NCBI GenBank assembly: GCA_019113845.1
Contig: DXGQ01000007.1
Span: 1 to 64,000, forward strand
Reading direction: 5' to 3'
DNA from: Candidatus Anaerobutyricum avicola
Lineage (GTDB): Bacteria > Bacillota > Clostridia > Lachnospirales > Lachnospiraceae
Length of the DNA: 64,000 nt
The translations under genes were made by a program, and so were the position numbers. The notes under the pieces were generated by a model. The model was not told where the DNA came from. It searched no databases and worked only from the letters and a program-made list of their open reading frames with translations. This document shows positions 9,401 through 17,610 of this stretch, piece by piece (position 1 is the first letter of the stretch; each line of letters opens with the position of its first letter).

Positions 9401-11019
9401 CAAGACACTCCACGCCGGGCGTGGGACTCATTTCCCCGCCACCGCATCATGACATTTACAGTATCGAGGACCTGGCACAGCTCATTTATGATCTGAAAAA
9501 CGCAAACCGCGACGCCCGGATCTCTGTGAAACTGGTATCTGAGGCCGGAGTGGGAACGGTCGCTGCTGGTGTTGCCAAAGCGGGCGCGCAGGTGATCCTG
9601 ATCTCCGGTTACGACGGAGGTACCGGCGCGGCGCCGAGAAACTCCATCTACAATGCGGGACTTCCGTGGGAGCTTGGCCTGGCAGAGACCCACCAGACAT
9701 TGATTCAGAACGATCTGCGTAATAAGGTCATCATCGAGACAGACGGAAAGCTTATGAGCGGAAGGGATGTCGCCATCGCGGCAGCGCTCGGCGCGGAGGA
9801 ATTTGGTTTTGCCACCGGCCCGCTCATCACTATGGGATGTGTGATGATGCGTGTCTGCAACCTGGATACCTGTCCGGTCGGTGTGGCGACGCAGAATCCG
9901 GAGCTTCGGAAACGGTTCAAAGGAAAACCGGAGTATGTCATCAACTACATGATGTTTATCGCGCAGGAGCTGCGGGAATACATGGCAAAGCTCGGTGTGC
10001 GTACAGTGGATGAGTTAGTGGGACGAACCGATCTCTTAAAAGAGCGGCCGACGGTAGAGAAATACCATCTGGATCTTTCCGGTATCCTGCATAATCCATA
10101 TGTGGACAAAAAGCATCCGATCTGCTACTACAAGAAGAATGAATATAACTTTGAGCTGGAAAAGACCGTGGATGAAAAGATTCTCCTGAACAAATTCAAG
10201 ACAGCTCTGGATAAAAAGCAGAAGAGGAGCATTTCCATCGACGTCGGCAATACGGACCGGGCGCTGGGAACGATTTTTGGCTCAGAGATCACGAAAAAAT
10301 ATCATGATACGCTGGAAGACGATACATTTACGGTACAATGTACCGGTGCAGGCGGACAGAGCTTTGGGGCATTTATTCCAAACGGGCTGACGCTGGAACT
10401 GATCGGCGACAGCAATGACTATTTCGGAAAGGGACTGTCCGGCGGCAAGCTGATCGTTTACCCGCCGAAGGGCATCCGGTTTAAGGCGGATGAAAATATT
10501 ATCATAGGAAATGTGGCTCTGTACGGAGCGACCAGCGGTAAAGCCTACATCAACGGTGTGGCGGGCGAGCGTTTCTGCGTTCGTAACTCCGGCGCGACTG
10601 CCGTTGTGGAGGGCGTGGGCGACCATGGCTGTGAATATATGACAGGTGGAAAAGTTCTGATTATTGGTAAGACCGGAAAGAACTTTGCGGCCGGCATGAG
10701 CGGCGGTGTGGCTTACGTTCTTGATGAGGACAGCGACCTGTACCTGCGGCTCAATAAAGAGATGGTATCTTCGGAGCCGGTGGTTTCCAAGTATGACGTT
10801 ATGGAGATCAAAGATATGATCACAGACCATGTGGCTTATACGAACTCTGAAAAAGGAAAAGAACTTTTAAATAACTTCAGTGAATATCTGCCGAAGTTCA
10901 AGAAGATCATCCCGCATGACTATAAGAAAGTTATGCAGCGCATTTCCGAGCTGGAAGGCAAGGGACTGAGCGTGGAACAGGCGCAGATTGAGACATTTTA
11001 TGAGATAAAAAGAGGATAG
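6484..11019 (+). CDS. gltB: Glutamate synthase, large subunit
   Basis: With GltD it converts glutamine plus 2-oxoglutarate to two glutamates, the assimilatory step after glutamine synthetase. At 1511 residues it is full length. A short N-terminal propeptide precedes the class II glutamine amidotransferase nucleophile Cys21 in DNCGIG. The central and FMN-binding synthase domains follow, with GEGGEDLERL and PGEGGHLPGAKV typical of the FMN site. A 3Fe-4S cluster motif is seen in CVMMRVCNLDTCPVG near residue 1125. The C-terminal GXGXG beta-helix domain (about 1250-1480) has repeated Gly-rich turns. The gene starts at an ATG after GAAAGGGTGAGAGC and is followed 12 bases later by gltD, so the two are co-transcribed. 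Confidence 0.98.
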   Translation: MYHQEKVRQGLYDSSFEHDNCGIGAVVNIKGVKSHATVSNALKIVENLEHRAGKDAEGKTGDGVGILVQISHKFFKKACDSLGIFIGQERDYGIGMFFMPQDELKRNRAKKMFEIIVEKEGLNFLGWREVPVQPEILGKKARDCMPCIMQGFVKRPFDVPRGLDFDRRLYIVRRVFEQSNDFSYVVSLSSRTIVYKGMFLVGQLRNFYGDLHDPDYESAIALVHSRFSTNTVPSWEKAHPYRYIVHNGEINTIRGNADKMLAREEKMESDYLRDEMIKLTPVVDPNGSDSARLDNTLEFLVMSGMPLPLAVMILIPEPWQNDESMSREKRDFYQYYATMMEPWDGPASILFSDGDIMGAVLDRNGLRPSRYYITDDDQLILSSEVGVVDIEVTHIVKKERLHPGKMLLVDTVKGELIDDEVLKDSYVKKQPYGEWLSDNLVQLADLKIPNVAVEEYDYVENNRLMKAFGYTYEDVKTAILPMALNGSEAIGAMGTDSPLPVLSKMHQPLFNYFKQLFAQVTNPPIDALREEIVTSTAIYIGDEGNILEEKAENCRVLKVNNPILTNTDLLKIRYAKIHNIVTKDVPITYYKGTSLEKAIQHLCIAVDQAHKNGATVVILTDRGVDENHVAIPSLLAVSAVHQHLIQTKKSTSVKIILESGEPREVHHFATLLGYGACAINPYMAQFGIKKLIQDGLLKKDYYAAVDDYNNAVLHGIVKIASKMGISTLQSYQGSQIFEAIGISKDVIDKYFTNTVSRVEGITLDDIAEDVDYHHSKAFDVLGLTTDLSLDSEGSHQYRSGKEEHLYNPLTIHTLQTATWTGNYDMFKQYTAMIDKENAPVTLRGLLDFDYPEKGIPIDEVEPAESIVRRFKTGAMSYGSISKEAHETLAIAMNKIHGKSNTGEGGEDLERLTIGPDGLNKCSAIKQVASGRFGVTSRYLVSAQEIQIKMAQGAKPGEGGHLPGAKVYPWVAKTRHSTPGVGLISPPPHHDIYSIEDLAQLIYDLKNANRDARISVKLVSEAGVGTVAAGVAKAGAQVILISGYDGGTGAAPRNSIYNAGLPWELGLAETHQTLIQNDLRNKVIIETDGKLMSGRDVAIAAALGAEEFGFATGPLITMGCVMMRVCNLDTCPVGVATQNPELRKRFKGKPEYVINYMMFIAQELREYMAKLGVRTVDELVGRTDLLKERPTVEKYHLDLSGILHNPYVDKKHPICYYKKNEYNFELEKTVDEKILLNKFKTALDKKQKRSISIDVGNTDRALGTIFGSEITKKYHDTLEDDTFTVQCTGAGGQSFGAFIPNGLTLELIGDSNDYFGKGLSGGKLIVYPPKGIRFKADENIIIGNVALYGATSGKAYINGVAGERFCVRNSGATAVVEGVGDHGCEYMTGGKVLIIGKTGKNFAAGMSGGVAYVLDEDSDLYLRLNKEMVSSEPVVSKYDVMEIKDMITDHVAYTNSEKGKELLNNFSEYLPKFKKIIPHDYKKVMQRISELEGKGLSVEQAQIETFYEIKRG

Positions 11020-11031
11020 GAGGGGAGAAGC

Positions 11032-12516
11032 ATGGGAAAACCAACTGGATTTTTGGAATTTGAAAGAAAAGAAAGCCGCGCGGAAGCGCCACTGAAAAGA
11101 ATCAGACATTTCAATGAATTTCATACCCCTCTGTCCCGGAAAGAGCAGGAAATACAGGGAGCCAGATGTATGAACTGCGGCGTGCCGTTCTGCCAGTCCG
11201 GCATCCTGATCAATGGTATGGTCACCGGCTGCCCGCTGAACAATCTGATTCCGGAGTGGAACGACGCGACGTACACAGGCAACTGGGATGAGGCATACCA
11301 GAGACTGAAAAAGACGAACCCGTTCCCGGAGTTTACCGGGAGGGTCTGCCCGCATCCCTGCGAGGTGGCATGCACCTGTAACTTAAACGGCGATCCGATT
11401 AATATTAAGGAAAAAGAGCTGAGTATTATTGAGAGAGCCTATGAGCGGGGGCTTGCCAAAGCGGAACCACCCGCAGTGCGTACCGGAAAGAAGGTGGCAG
11501 TCATCGGTTCCGGTCCGTCCGGACTGACGGTGGCGCATTATCTGAATATGCGGGGGCATTCTGTCACAGTCTACGAGTGTTCGGACCGTCCGGGCGGGCT
11601 GCTCATGTACGGGATCCCGAATATGAAGCTGGAAAAACCGTACATTGACCGTAAGATTGATATCATGAAAGAAGAAGGGATTACATTCAGGACCGGCGTG
11701 AACGTGGGCATCGACGTGAAAGCAGAAGAGATCAGGAAGGAATACGACGCCGTCGTTCTGTGCTGCGGCGCCTCCAACCCGAGAGATATCCATGTGCCGG
11801 GACGGAGAAGTAAAGGGATCCACTTTGCGGTGGATTACCTCACTGCCGCCACGAAAAGTCTCTTAAACTCAAACTTTGCCGATGGAAAATATATTGACGC
11901 CAAGAATAAAAATGTCATGGTCATCGGAGGCGGAGACACAGGAAACGACTGTGTGGGCACATCCATCCGTCTTGGATGCAAGAGCATGCTCCAGCTGGAG
12001 ATGATGCCCAAACTGCCGGATGACAGACAGCCGAACAACCCGTGGCCGGAGTGGCCGCGCGTCTGCAAGACCGACTATGGCCAGGAGGAAGCCATCGCCG
12101 TGTTCGGAAAAGACCCGCGGGTTTATCAGACGACAGTAAAAGAATTTATCGCCAATGAAAAAGGCGATGTCTGTAAGGCGAAGCTTATCAAACTGGAAAG
12201 TAAATTTGACAAAAAAGCCGGCCGCAGCATCATGGCAGAGGTAGCCGGAAGCGAATACGAAGTCCCGGTGGATCTGGTACTGATCGCCGCCGGGTTCCTG
12301 GGCAGCCAGTCCTATGTGACAAAAGCTTTTGGAGTGGAGACCAACGAGCGTACCAATGTAAAAACAGCTCCGGGCACTTACAAAACCAACGTAGAAAATG
12401 TATTCGCCGCCGGTGATATGCACCGCGGTCAGTCCCTCGTCGTGTGGGCGATCCGCGAAGGACGCGACTGCGCCCGCGAAGTGGATCGAACATTAATGGG
12501 GTATACTAATCTGTAA
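11032..12516 (+). CDS. gltD: Glutamate synthase, small subunit
   Basis: NAD(P)H-dependent flavoprotein subunit that feeds electrons to the FMN and Fe-S centres of GltB. It is 494 residues, the usual size. N-terminal cysteines in CMNCGVPFC and GCPLNN (residues about 44-66) and CPHPCEVACTC (near 106) form the two 4Fe-4S clusters. A Rossmann FAD site follows (VIGSGPSGLTVAHYL, near residue 157). The NAD(P)H site is VIGGGDTGNDCVG near residue 303, and the C-terminal FAD-contact segment is VFAAGDMHRGQSLVVWAI. AGGAGGGGAGAAGC precedes the ATG. A strong terminator lies 14 bases after the stop, closing the two-gene operon. Confidence 0.97.
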   Translation: MGKPTGFLEFERKESRAEAPLKRIRHFNEFHTPLSRKEQEIQGARCMNCGVPFCQSGILINGMVTGCPLNNLIPEWNDATYTGNWDEAYQRLKKTNPFPEFTGRVCPHPCEVACTCNLNGDPINIKEKELSIIERAYERGLAKAEPPAVRTGKKVAVIGSGPSGLTVAHYLNMRGHSVTVYECSDRPGGLLMYGIPNMKLEKPYIDRKIDIMKEEGITFRTGVNVGIDVKAEEIRKEYDAVVLCCGASNPRDIHVPGRRSKGIHFAVDYLTAATKSLLNSNFADGKYIDAKNKNVMVIGGGDTGNDCVGTSIRLGCKSMLQLEMMPKLPDDRQPNNPWPEWPRVCKTDYGQEEAIAVFGKDPRVYQTTVKEFIANEKGDVCKAKLIKLESKFDKKAGRSIMAEVAGSEYEVPVDLVLIAAGFLGSQSYVTKAFGVETNERTNVKTAPGTYKTNVENVFAAGDMHRGQSLVVWAIREGRDCAREVDRTLMGYTNL

Positions 12517-12529
12517 CCACCAGCCTCTC

Positions 12530-12575
12530 AAAAAAAGCATCTGTTCATGCTTGCATGGAAACAGATGCTTTTTTT
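12530..12575 (+). terminator. Terminator of gltBD
   Basis: AAAAAAAGCATCTGTT pairs with AACAGATGCTTTTTTT around a 13-base loop. The A- and T-runs at both ends make it potentially bidirectional. Confidence 0.9.
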
Positions 12576-12576
12576 A

Positions 12577-12672
12577 GAGAGCCGCCCCCACATGAGCATG
12601 AAGCTCGACAGAGCGGGAATGCGAATGTGGGAAGGATTGCGGGAGCGTGAAGCGCGGAGCAATCCGGGTGGT
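12577..12672. repeat. Structured non-coding element
   Basis: Two consecutive hairpins are visible: CCCACAT with ATGTGGG, and GGATTGC with GCAATCC enclosing a GAGCGTGAAGCGC region. This looks like a small intergenic repeat rather than coding DNA. It ends about 100 bases before the pseudogene start. Confidence 0.35.
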
Positions 12673-12781
12673 TACGAGAAAATATTAAAAAACACAAGAT
12701 TTTTTGCTCTAGTTGTGCTAGAATACTTAATGGAATTTGTTAGAAACAGAACTAATTTTGCAACAGAACAGGAGTGAAAGC

Positions 12782-13563
12782 ATGAATTTAGAAGCAAAAG
12801 CATTAGTTTCATTTTTACAGAAGTTTGATGAACACCCTTTCACCGTGAAGATTGGCGATGAAGAGGCACAGATTGGAGAGGGAAAGTCAGAGTTTACCGT
12901 TGTTTTTAATAAGATTCCATCTATGAAGGATCTGTTGACCAGCACCTCCATTGCGCTGGGTGAGGCGTATATGGATGGAGACATGGAGATCGAGGGAGAC
13001 CTGTACCATGCCCTGAACATGTTTATGGGGCAGATGGGTAAGTTTTCCACGGATCAGAAATCTCTGAAAAAGCTGATTTTTTCTTCCCTGAGTAAATCCA
13101 ACCAGTCAAAAGAAGTTTCCTCCCACTATGATATCGGGAACGATTTTTATAAACTGTGGCTGGGGATTCCTTCTTATTGAGGCTGCGAAAAAGTATAATA
13201 TCAAAGGCATGGGTATTACGCTGAGCAAAGAGCAGAAGAAGAAATTTGAGGAAAGAATTGCGGAGGAAGGTCTGGAAGGACGTCTTTCCGTGGAACTCAT
13301 GGATTACCGTGATCTGCCAAAGAGCGGCCGGAAGTTTGACCGTGTGGTCAGTGTCGGCATGCTGGAGCATGTGGGAAGAGATAACTACGACCTCTTTATG
13401 CGCTGCGTGAAAGAAATGATGCAGCCGGGCGGATTGTTCCTTCTTCATTATATCAGCGCCCTGCAGGAACATCCGGGTGATGCGTGGATTAAGAAATACA
13501 TTTTCCCGGGCGGTGTCATCCAATGATGTGAACAATGAGCTGCCGATGACCCGGTGGTATTAA
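12782..13563 (+). pseudogene. Cyclopropane-fatty-acyl-phospholipid synthase, broken by two deletions
   Basis: An intact gene of this family makes cyclopropane rings on unsaturated membrane lipids using S-adenosylmethionine and is about 390 residues long. Here the N-terminal part from ATG 12782 (AGGAGTG ribosome-binding site) reads normally to HYDIGNDFYKLWL. It then jumps, in another frame, to CGWGFLLIEAAKKYN, the second half of the SAM-binding motif. The missing piece is about 45 residues by comparison with the family. The junction is the 10-mer CTGTGGCTGG, which fits both flanks, so a deletion between short direct repeats is likely. After KKYIFPGGVI the frame breaks again and resumes at 13525 as VNNELPMTRWY and stop, the expected C-terminal end. 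About 100 residues between are lost. The SAM site and later catalytic regions are incomplete, so the product should be inactive. Confidence 0.85.
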
Positions 13564-13593
13564 AAAATTTATTGATTCTTTTTTGTTTATCGC

Positions 13594-13680
13594 TTATGAT
13601 GGTACAAGGACTTTGTGCGTGGTATGCCGGCGGCTGTTGGCCGGCCGGCGCCATGATTCCGGGTACCATCATAATTTTTT
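13594..13680 (+). terminator. Long-stem terminator-like structure
   Basis: TTATGATGGTAC pairs perfectly with GTACCATCATAA and is followed by six T. The enclosed 57 bases are very GC-rich, with further GCCGGC palindromes. It lies just after the pseudogene and probably terminated its transcript. Confidence 0.65.
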
Positions 13681-13738
13681 ATTGCATAGAAATAAATGAG
13701 CATGGACCATACAGGGTATATCGTGGAAGGGAGTTTAT

Positions 13739-14413
13739 ATGAGGAACATCATTCTGGCATCCGGCTCTCCCAGAAGGAAGGAACTTCTGGCGCAGGCCGG
13801 ATACGATTTTGTTATAGAGGTCAGCGATGCTGACGAGAATATAGAGAGAAAAGAACCGGGGGCACTGGTGGAAGAGCTGTCCCGCCGGAAGGCCGGGGCG
13901 GTGGCAGACCTGCACCGGGGTCAAAAGGATTCCGCGGCGAAAGGAGATGCTGACACAGTTGTGCCAGCCTGTGACGGTGAAAAGTCAGATGGAGCCGGTG
14001 GTGTGCTGACCATCATTGGCGCGGACACAGTGGTGGCGCTTGACGGCCAGATCCTTGGGAAGCCGGACGGCGAGGAAGATGCCATGCGGATGCTCCGCGC
14101 CCTTTCCGGACACACGCACCAGGTGTACACGGGGGTGTCGCTTTTTTTACTGCGGGACGGACAGACTGTGGCACAGGATACCTTTCATGTGCGTACGGAC
14201 GTACACATGAGGGAGATCTCGGAGGAAGAGATCCATCGCTATGTCGCCACGGGAGAGCCTCTGGATAAGGCGGGCGCTTACGGAATCCAGGGAAAGGCGG
14301 CTGTCTTTATCTCCGGTATTTGCGGTGATTATTATAATGTGGTCGGGCTGCCGGTCTGTGAGCTGGTGAGCCGGATGCGCCGGTTATGGAAGGAAAACGG
14401 GATTCATGAATAA
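13739..14413 (+). CDS. maf: Maf-like nucleoside triphosphate pyrophosphatase
   Basis: House-cleaning enzyme that hydrolyses non-canonical or excess nucleoside triphosphates to monophosphates; overexpression of relatives blocks septation. The N-terminal SGSPRRKELL motif (residues 6-15) binds the phosphates. GADTVVALDGQILGKP carries the catalytic Asp, and GAYGIQGKAAVFI near residue 180 is also conserved. At 224 residues it is longer than the usual 185-200 because of a hydrophilic insertion (about residues 60-90, rich in Lys, Asp, Ala and Gly) just before the catalytic Asp. GGAAGGGAG precedes the ATG. The stop overlaps the start of the next gene by eight bases, so it is translationally coupled to the metal-importer operon. 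Confidence 0.93.
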   Translation: MRNIILASGSPRRKELLAQAGYDFVIEVSDADENIERKEPGALVEELSRRKAGAVADLHRGQKDSAAKGDADTVVPACDGEKSDGAGGVLTIIGADTVVALDGQILGKPDGEEDAMRMLRALSGHTHQVYTGVSLFLLRDGQTVAQDTFHVRTDVHMREISEEEIHRYVATGEPLDKAGAYGIQGKAAVFISGICGDYYNVVGLPVCELVSRMRRLWKENGIHE

Positions 14414-15521
14414 AAAAAGGCAAAATATTTTCCTGCAAAGAAGAGAGAAGAGAAAAAGCGGAAGATCCCGAAGTGCGGGAACATGGGTTCTGTCCGTGCT
14501 TCTCGCAGCGTTGTTGTGCATTGGGGCGTTATCCGGCTGTCAGAAGACGGAGAAGGAGGACACCTTTAAAGTCGTCACTTCATTTTATCCTCTTTATATC
14601 ATGCTCATGAATCTCACGGACGGCGTGGACGGCGTGGAGATCGCCAACATGGCGGAACCACAGACCGGGTGTCTCCATGATTATCAGCTTCGTCCAAAAG
14701 ATCTGGTGCGCCTGGAAGGGGCAGACCTGTTTGTGGCCAACGGCGGCGGGATGGAGGAGTTTTTGTCTGATGTGCTGTCTACGTATCCGTCGCTTATGGT
14801 TGTCTATGCGTTGGATGGTCTTCATGAGGAAGATCTGCTGCCGGGCGAAGAGCATGCCCACGGGGAAGAAGATTTTCATGAAGAGACGGAAGCAGCCGAC
14901 AGCCTTGGAGCACTGCCGTCCGGCGTCGCCAATCCGCATACATGGCTGAATCCGGAGCTTTATAAAGAGGAGCTGCAATACATTTCTTCTATATTAGAAG
15001 AGCAGGATCCTGAGAATGGAGAGGACTACAGAGAGAACTGCGATGCTTATATCCGGAAGATAGACGAACTGACAGCGGAGTATGATGACCTGAAAGAACT
15101 GCCTTCCAAAAAAGGATGCGTGTTGCTCCACGAGAGTTTCGCCTATCTGGCAGACGCTTACGGTTTCCCGGTGATGGAGACCGTCGATGTGGAGAAGGAC
15201 AGCGGCTTTTCTGCCAGGGAGATCCGTCAGCTCATCGATCTGGTGCGGGAGGCAGGAGACGCCATGATTATCTCCGACAGTCAGTATTCGGGGAGGATCT
15301 CCCGCCTGCTGGCGGAAGAGACCGGCCTTGTGACGTATCAGATGGATTCCGGCGTCAGCGGTGAGTACGAAAAAGATGCGTGGCTTGATGCCATGCGCGG
15401 GAATCTGGAAACACTGCGGACGGCGTCAGGAATGACGTCCGGTTCGGCCGTGGCATCGGAAAACCGGGTGAAAGATCCGGAAAAGCCGGCAGATAGTGAA
15501 ACCGGAAGTCGGGAGGAATAA
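14406..15521 (+). CDS. Metal ABC transporter, substrate-binding lipoprotein (ZnuA/AdcA-like)
   Basis: Extracytoplasmic receptor for zinc or manganese feeding the importer encoded by the next two genes. A basic N-terminus and hydrophobic core (residues about 24-45) end in the lipobox LSGC, so the mature protein is a lipoprotein. Family features are VVTSFYPLY at the mature start, the metal-ligand His in the HDYQL region, an acidic His-containing loop HAHGEEDFHEE near residue 150, NPHTWLNP, HESFAYLADAYGF and the Asp in SDSQYSG near the end. A His-rich loop is typical of zinc-specific members, so zinc is favoured over manganese (inference). The C-terminal 35 residues are a low-complexity hydrophilic tail. 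It overlaps maf and lies two bases before the ATPase gene. Confidence 0.9.
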   Translation: MNKKRQNIFLQRREKRKSGRSRSAGTWVLSVLLAALLCIGALSGCQKTEKEDTFKVVTSFYPLYIMLMNLTDGVDGVEIANMAEPQTGCLHDYQLRPKDLVRLEGADLFVANGGGMEEFLSDVLSTYPSLMVVYALDGLHEEDLLPGEEHAHGEEDFHEETEAADSLGALPSGVANPHTWLNPELYKEELQYISSILEEQDPENGEDYRENCDAYIRKIDELTAEYDDLKELPSKKGCVLLHESFAYLADAYGFPVMETVDVEKDSGFSAREIRQLIDLVREAGDAMIISDSQYSGRISRLLAEETGLVTYQMDSGVSGEYEKDAWLDAMRGNLETLRTASGMTSGSAVASENRVKDPEKPADSETGSREE

Positions 15522-15523
15522 TA

Positions 15524-16435
15524 ATGCGGAAAATCAAACCGAAAATGTGCGGGAATCACTGCACGAGAATTGAACATGTGGACGTAACGCTGGATGATAA
15601 CCACATTCTCAATGATGTGAACTTTCATCTTTACTGCGGGGAAATGCTCACGATCATCGGAAAAAACGGCGCCGGTAAGTCTACGCTTATGAAAGCGCTG
15701 CTGGGGGAAATCCCCTATAAAGGGCGGATTATTTTTGAAGATATGCGAAACGGCAGGCGGAGCCGGATGAAGATCGGCTATGTGCCGCAGCATCTCGCCT
15801 TTGACAAAAATACGCCGACCACGGTGTATGACTTTTTTGCTTCCTGTATCAGCCGCCGCCCGGTGTGGCTCATGAAGGATAAGAAGACCTATGAGAAAGT
15901 GAGGAAGGAACTGTCCCGCTTTCAGGCGGAGGAGCTCATCGACCAGTGCCTGGGCGATCTCTCCGGCGGAGAGCTGCAGCGGGTACTTCTCTCCGTGGCG
16001 ACCTGCCCGATGCCGAACCTGCTGCTTCTGGACGAGCCGATCTCCGGCATCGACCGCAACGGCACGACACTTTTTTATGAGCTGCTGGATGAACTGAAGG
16101 GCAAATACGACATTTCCATCCTGATGATCAGTCACGATCTGGACTTTGTCTATGAATACTCCGACCGGGTGATCCTGCTGGACCGGACTGTGGAGGCGGA
16201 GGGAACCCCGGCGCAGGTCTACCGGACGGAAGCGTTCCGGAGAACGTTCGGTTATGCGGAGCACCCGTTGTTCGCAGCGACCGGCGCAGCGTCAGAAGAC
16301 CGGATAGTATCTGCGGCGACTGATACGGCGCCAACGGATGGTTCGCATGTCGCGGCACCGGAAGAAGAGCCGATGGCTGCCATTCCCGGCGCAGCGTCGA
16401 TGGAAAAAGCCCCGGCGGGCAAACAGGAGGAATAA
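15524..16435 (+). CDS. Metal ABC transporter, ATP-binding protein (ZnuC-like)
   Basis: Cytoplasmic ATPase powering zinc/manganese uptake. The Walker A motif is GKNGAGKST near residue 45, the ABC signature is LSGGELQR near residue 146, Walker B is LLLLDEP, and the switch His lies in ISHDLDF. The core ends at about residue 250. A roughly 50-residue Ala/Pro-rich, low-complexity C-terminal tail (TGAASEDRIVSAATDTAPT and onward) is not part of the ABC fold and is unusual. The gene follows the lipoprotein by two bases and precedes the permease by two bases, so the three form a single operon with maf. Confidence 0.92.
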   Translation: MRKIKPKMCGNHCTRIEHVDVTLDDNHILNDVNFHLYCGEMLTIIGKNGAGKSTLMKALLGEIPYKGRIIFEDMRNGRRSRMKIGYVPQHLAFDKNTPTTVYDFFASCISRRPVWLMKDKKTYEKVRKELSRFQAEELIDQCLGDLSGGELQRVLLSVATCPMPNLLLLDEPISGIDRNGTTLFYELLDELKGKYDISILMISHDLDFVYEYSDRVILLDRTVEAEGTPAQVYRTEAFRRTFGYAEHPLFAATGAASEDRIVSAATDTAPTDGSHVAAPEEEPMAAIPGAASMEKAPAGKQEE

Positions 16436-16437
16436 AA

Positions 16438-17223
16438 ATGTTTCAATATGAATTTATGAAAAATGCACTGATCGCCATCCTGCTCATCACGCCGCTCTTC
16501 GGCCTGCTGGGCACCATGATCGTCAACAATAAGATGGCGTTTTTTTCCGACGCGCTGGGGCATTCCGCCATCACCGGCATCGCCCTCGGTGTGATTCTTG
16601 GCATGACGGACACGACTTTGTCCATGATTATTTTCGGGATTCTGTTTGCCCTGCTTTTAAACTGGATCAAATACCGGGGTAAGGCGGGTGCGGAGACCGT
16701 CATCAGTGTGTTCGCTTCCTGCGGTCTTGCTATCGGTCTGGCAGTGCTTTCCATGGGCGGCAACTTCTCCAAATATAACTCGCTGCTCATCGGCGATATC
16801 TTAAGCATTACCCGGACAGAACTGACCGGACTTCTCGTTGCCTTTGTGCTGACAGTGATCTTCTGGCTGTTCTGTTTCAACCGGCTGCACTTTGTCAGCA
16901 TCAATCCATCACTGGCGCAGAGCAAAGGAGTGCCGGTTCGCCTGTACGACAATCTTTTTGTGGTGTTGATGGCGATTATCGTCATGCTCTCTATCCAGTG
17001 GGTGGGGCTGCTCATCATCAATGCGCTCCTCATTCTGCCAGCGGCAGCGGCCCGCAACCTGGCGAGAAACATGCGTACCTATCACCTGTTCTCTGTCCTC
17101 ATTGCCGTGATCTGCGGCGTGCTGGGTCTGGTGCTGTCCTACTATACAGACATTGCCACGGGACCGATGATCGTGCTGCTGGCGTCCGGCGTGTTCTTTC
17201 TGACATTTCTGAAAAGGGCATAG
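16438..17223 (+). CDS. Metal ABC transporter, permease (ZnuB-like)
   Basis: Membrane channel component of the zinc/manganese importer, in the ABC-3 family. About eight hydrophobic helices are visible across 261 residues. The conserved family segment FFSDALGHSAITGIALG comes early, and the region around QWVGLLIINALLILPAAAAR forms the coupling and helix-bundle part. Length is normal. Last gene of the maf-importer operon. No Zur-type palindrome was recognised upstream of maf, so regulation is unclear. About 80 bases after the stop a separate toxin-antitoxin locus begins. Confidence 0.93.
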   Translation: MFQYEFMKNALIAILLITPLFGLLGTMIVNNKMAFFSDALGHSAITGIALGVILGMTDTTLSMIIFGILFALLLNWIKYRGKAGAETVISVFASCGLAIGLAVLSMGGNFSKYNSLLIGDILSITRTELTGLLVAFVLTVIFWLFCFNRLHFVSINPSLAQSKGVPVRLYDNLFVVLMAIIVMLSIQWVGLLIINALLILPAAAARNLARNMRTYHLFSVLIAVICGVLGLVLSYYTDIATGPMIVLLASGVFFLTFLKRA

Positions 17224-17301
17224 AGAGGAGCGCAGAAAGAAACAGTGAACAGTTAGAAATGGGAATAAAAAGAAAAAACGCATAAAAGAAACTGGAAAAT
17301 A

Positions 17302-17330
17302 TTGATAAAATAGAAAATAAATAATATGAT
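17302..17330 (+). promoter_or_regulatory. Promoter of the type I toxin mRNA
   Basis: TTGATA and TATGAT with an exact 17-base AT-rich spacer. Transcription would start near 17337, giving a leader of about 47 bases that contains GGTTGACC at 17360-17367. Confidence 0.7.
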
Positions 17331-17383
17331 AAAGAACGGGAACAACTGTGTTACAGGGTGGTTGACCTTCATTCTACAAAAGA

Positions 17384-17485
17384 ATGGAGGTGATGCTGAT
17401 AAAACATTTTGATTTTAAAGACCTGATGGCCTTTGGAACATTTGTTCTGGCGTTGTTTACATTTATATTTGCATTCGTCAGGTAA
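17384..17485 (+). CDS. Small hydrophobic type I toxin (holin-like toxin family)
   Basis: A 33-residue peptide: short polar N-terminus, then a single membrane helix FGTFVLALFTFIFAF and a basic end. Size, the FGTF(I/V)xAL pattern and the GGAGGTGATGCT translation-start region match the holin-like type I toxins related to TxpA/BsrG of Bacillus subtilis, which damage the membrane when not silenced by an antisense RNA. The start could be ATG 17384 or the ATG at 17393; the ribosome-binding site GGAGGTG overlaps these codons. A small hairpin CATTCT/AGAATG sits next to the start and GGTTGACC in the leader can pair with GGTCAACC at 17568, so translation is probably structurally masked. The downstream hairpin and a minus-strand promoter complete the locus. 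Confidence 0.8.
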   Translation: MEVMLIKHFDFKDLMAFGTFVLALFTFIFAFVR

Positions 17486-17504
17486 GATTTTTACATTAGC
17501 ATAG

Positions 17505-17604
17505 AAAAACCACCTCTGGACTTTGGCGAGTAGTTGAGGTGGTATTTCTATAATACATCTAATTATTGGTCAACCCCTTGTGGGCGGTTGTTCCCTTTGT
17601 TTAT
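17505..17604 (-). ncRNA. Candidate antisense antitoxin RNA
   Basis: A minus-strand transcript of about 100 nt is predicted from the promoter at 17611-17639 to the shared hairpin, where the minus strand ends in GAGGTGG plus a T-run. It overlaps the 3' untranslated part of the toxin mRNA, as in known convergent type I systems. The boundaries are inferred, not observed. Confidence 0.55.
17509..17543. terminator. Bidirectional terminator of the toxin-antitoxin locus
   Basis: ACCACCTC pairs with GAGGTGGT around a 19-base loop. T-rich sequence follows on both strands (TTTTTCT on the minus strand, ATTTCTAT on the plus strand). Confidence 0.75.
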
Positions 17605-17610
17605 GTTTTT

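Noticed and set aside
12696-12724. Vegetative promoter before the pseudogene
   Set aside because: TTGCTC and TAGAAT are only nine bases apart; no box pair with proper spacing was found.
13128-13526. Separate small methyltransferase gene
   Set aside because: It is the middle fragment of the deleted cyclopropane synthase, lacking its own start signal and half of the SAM motif.
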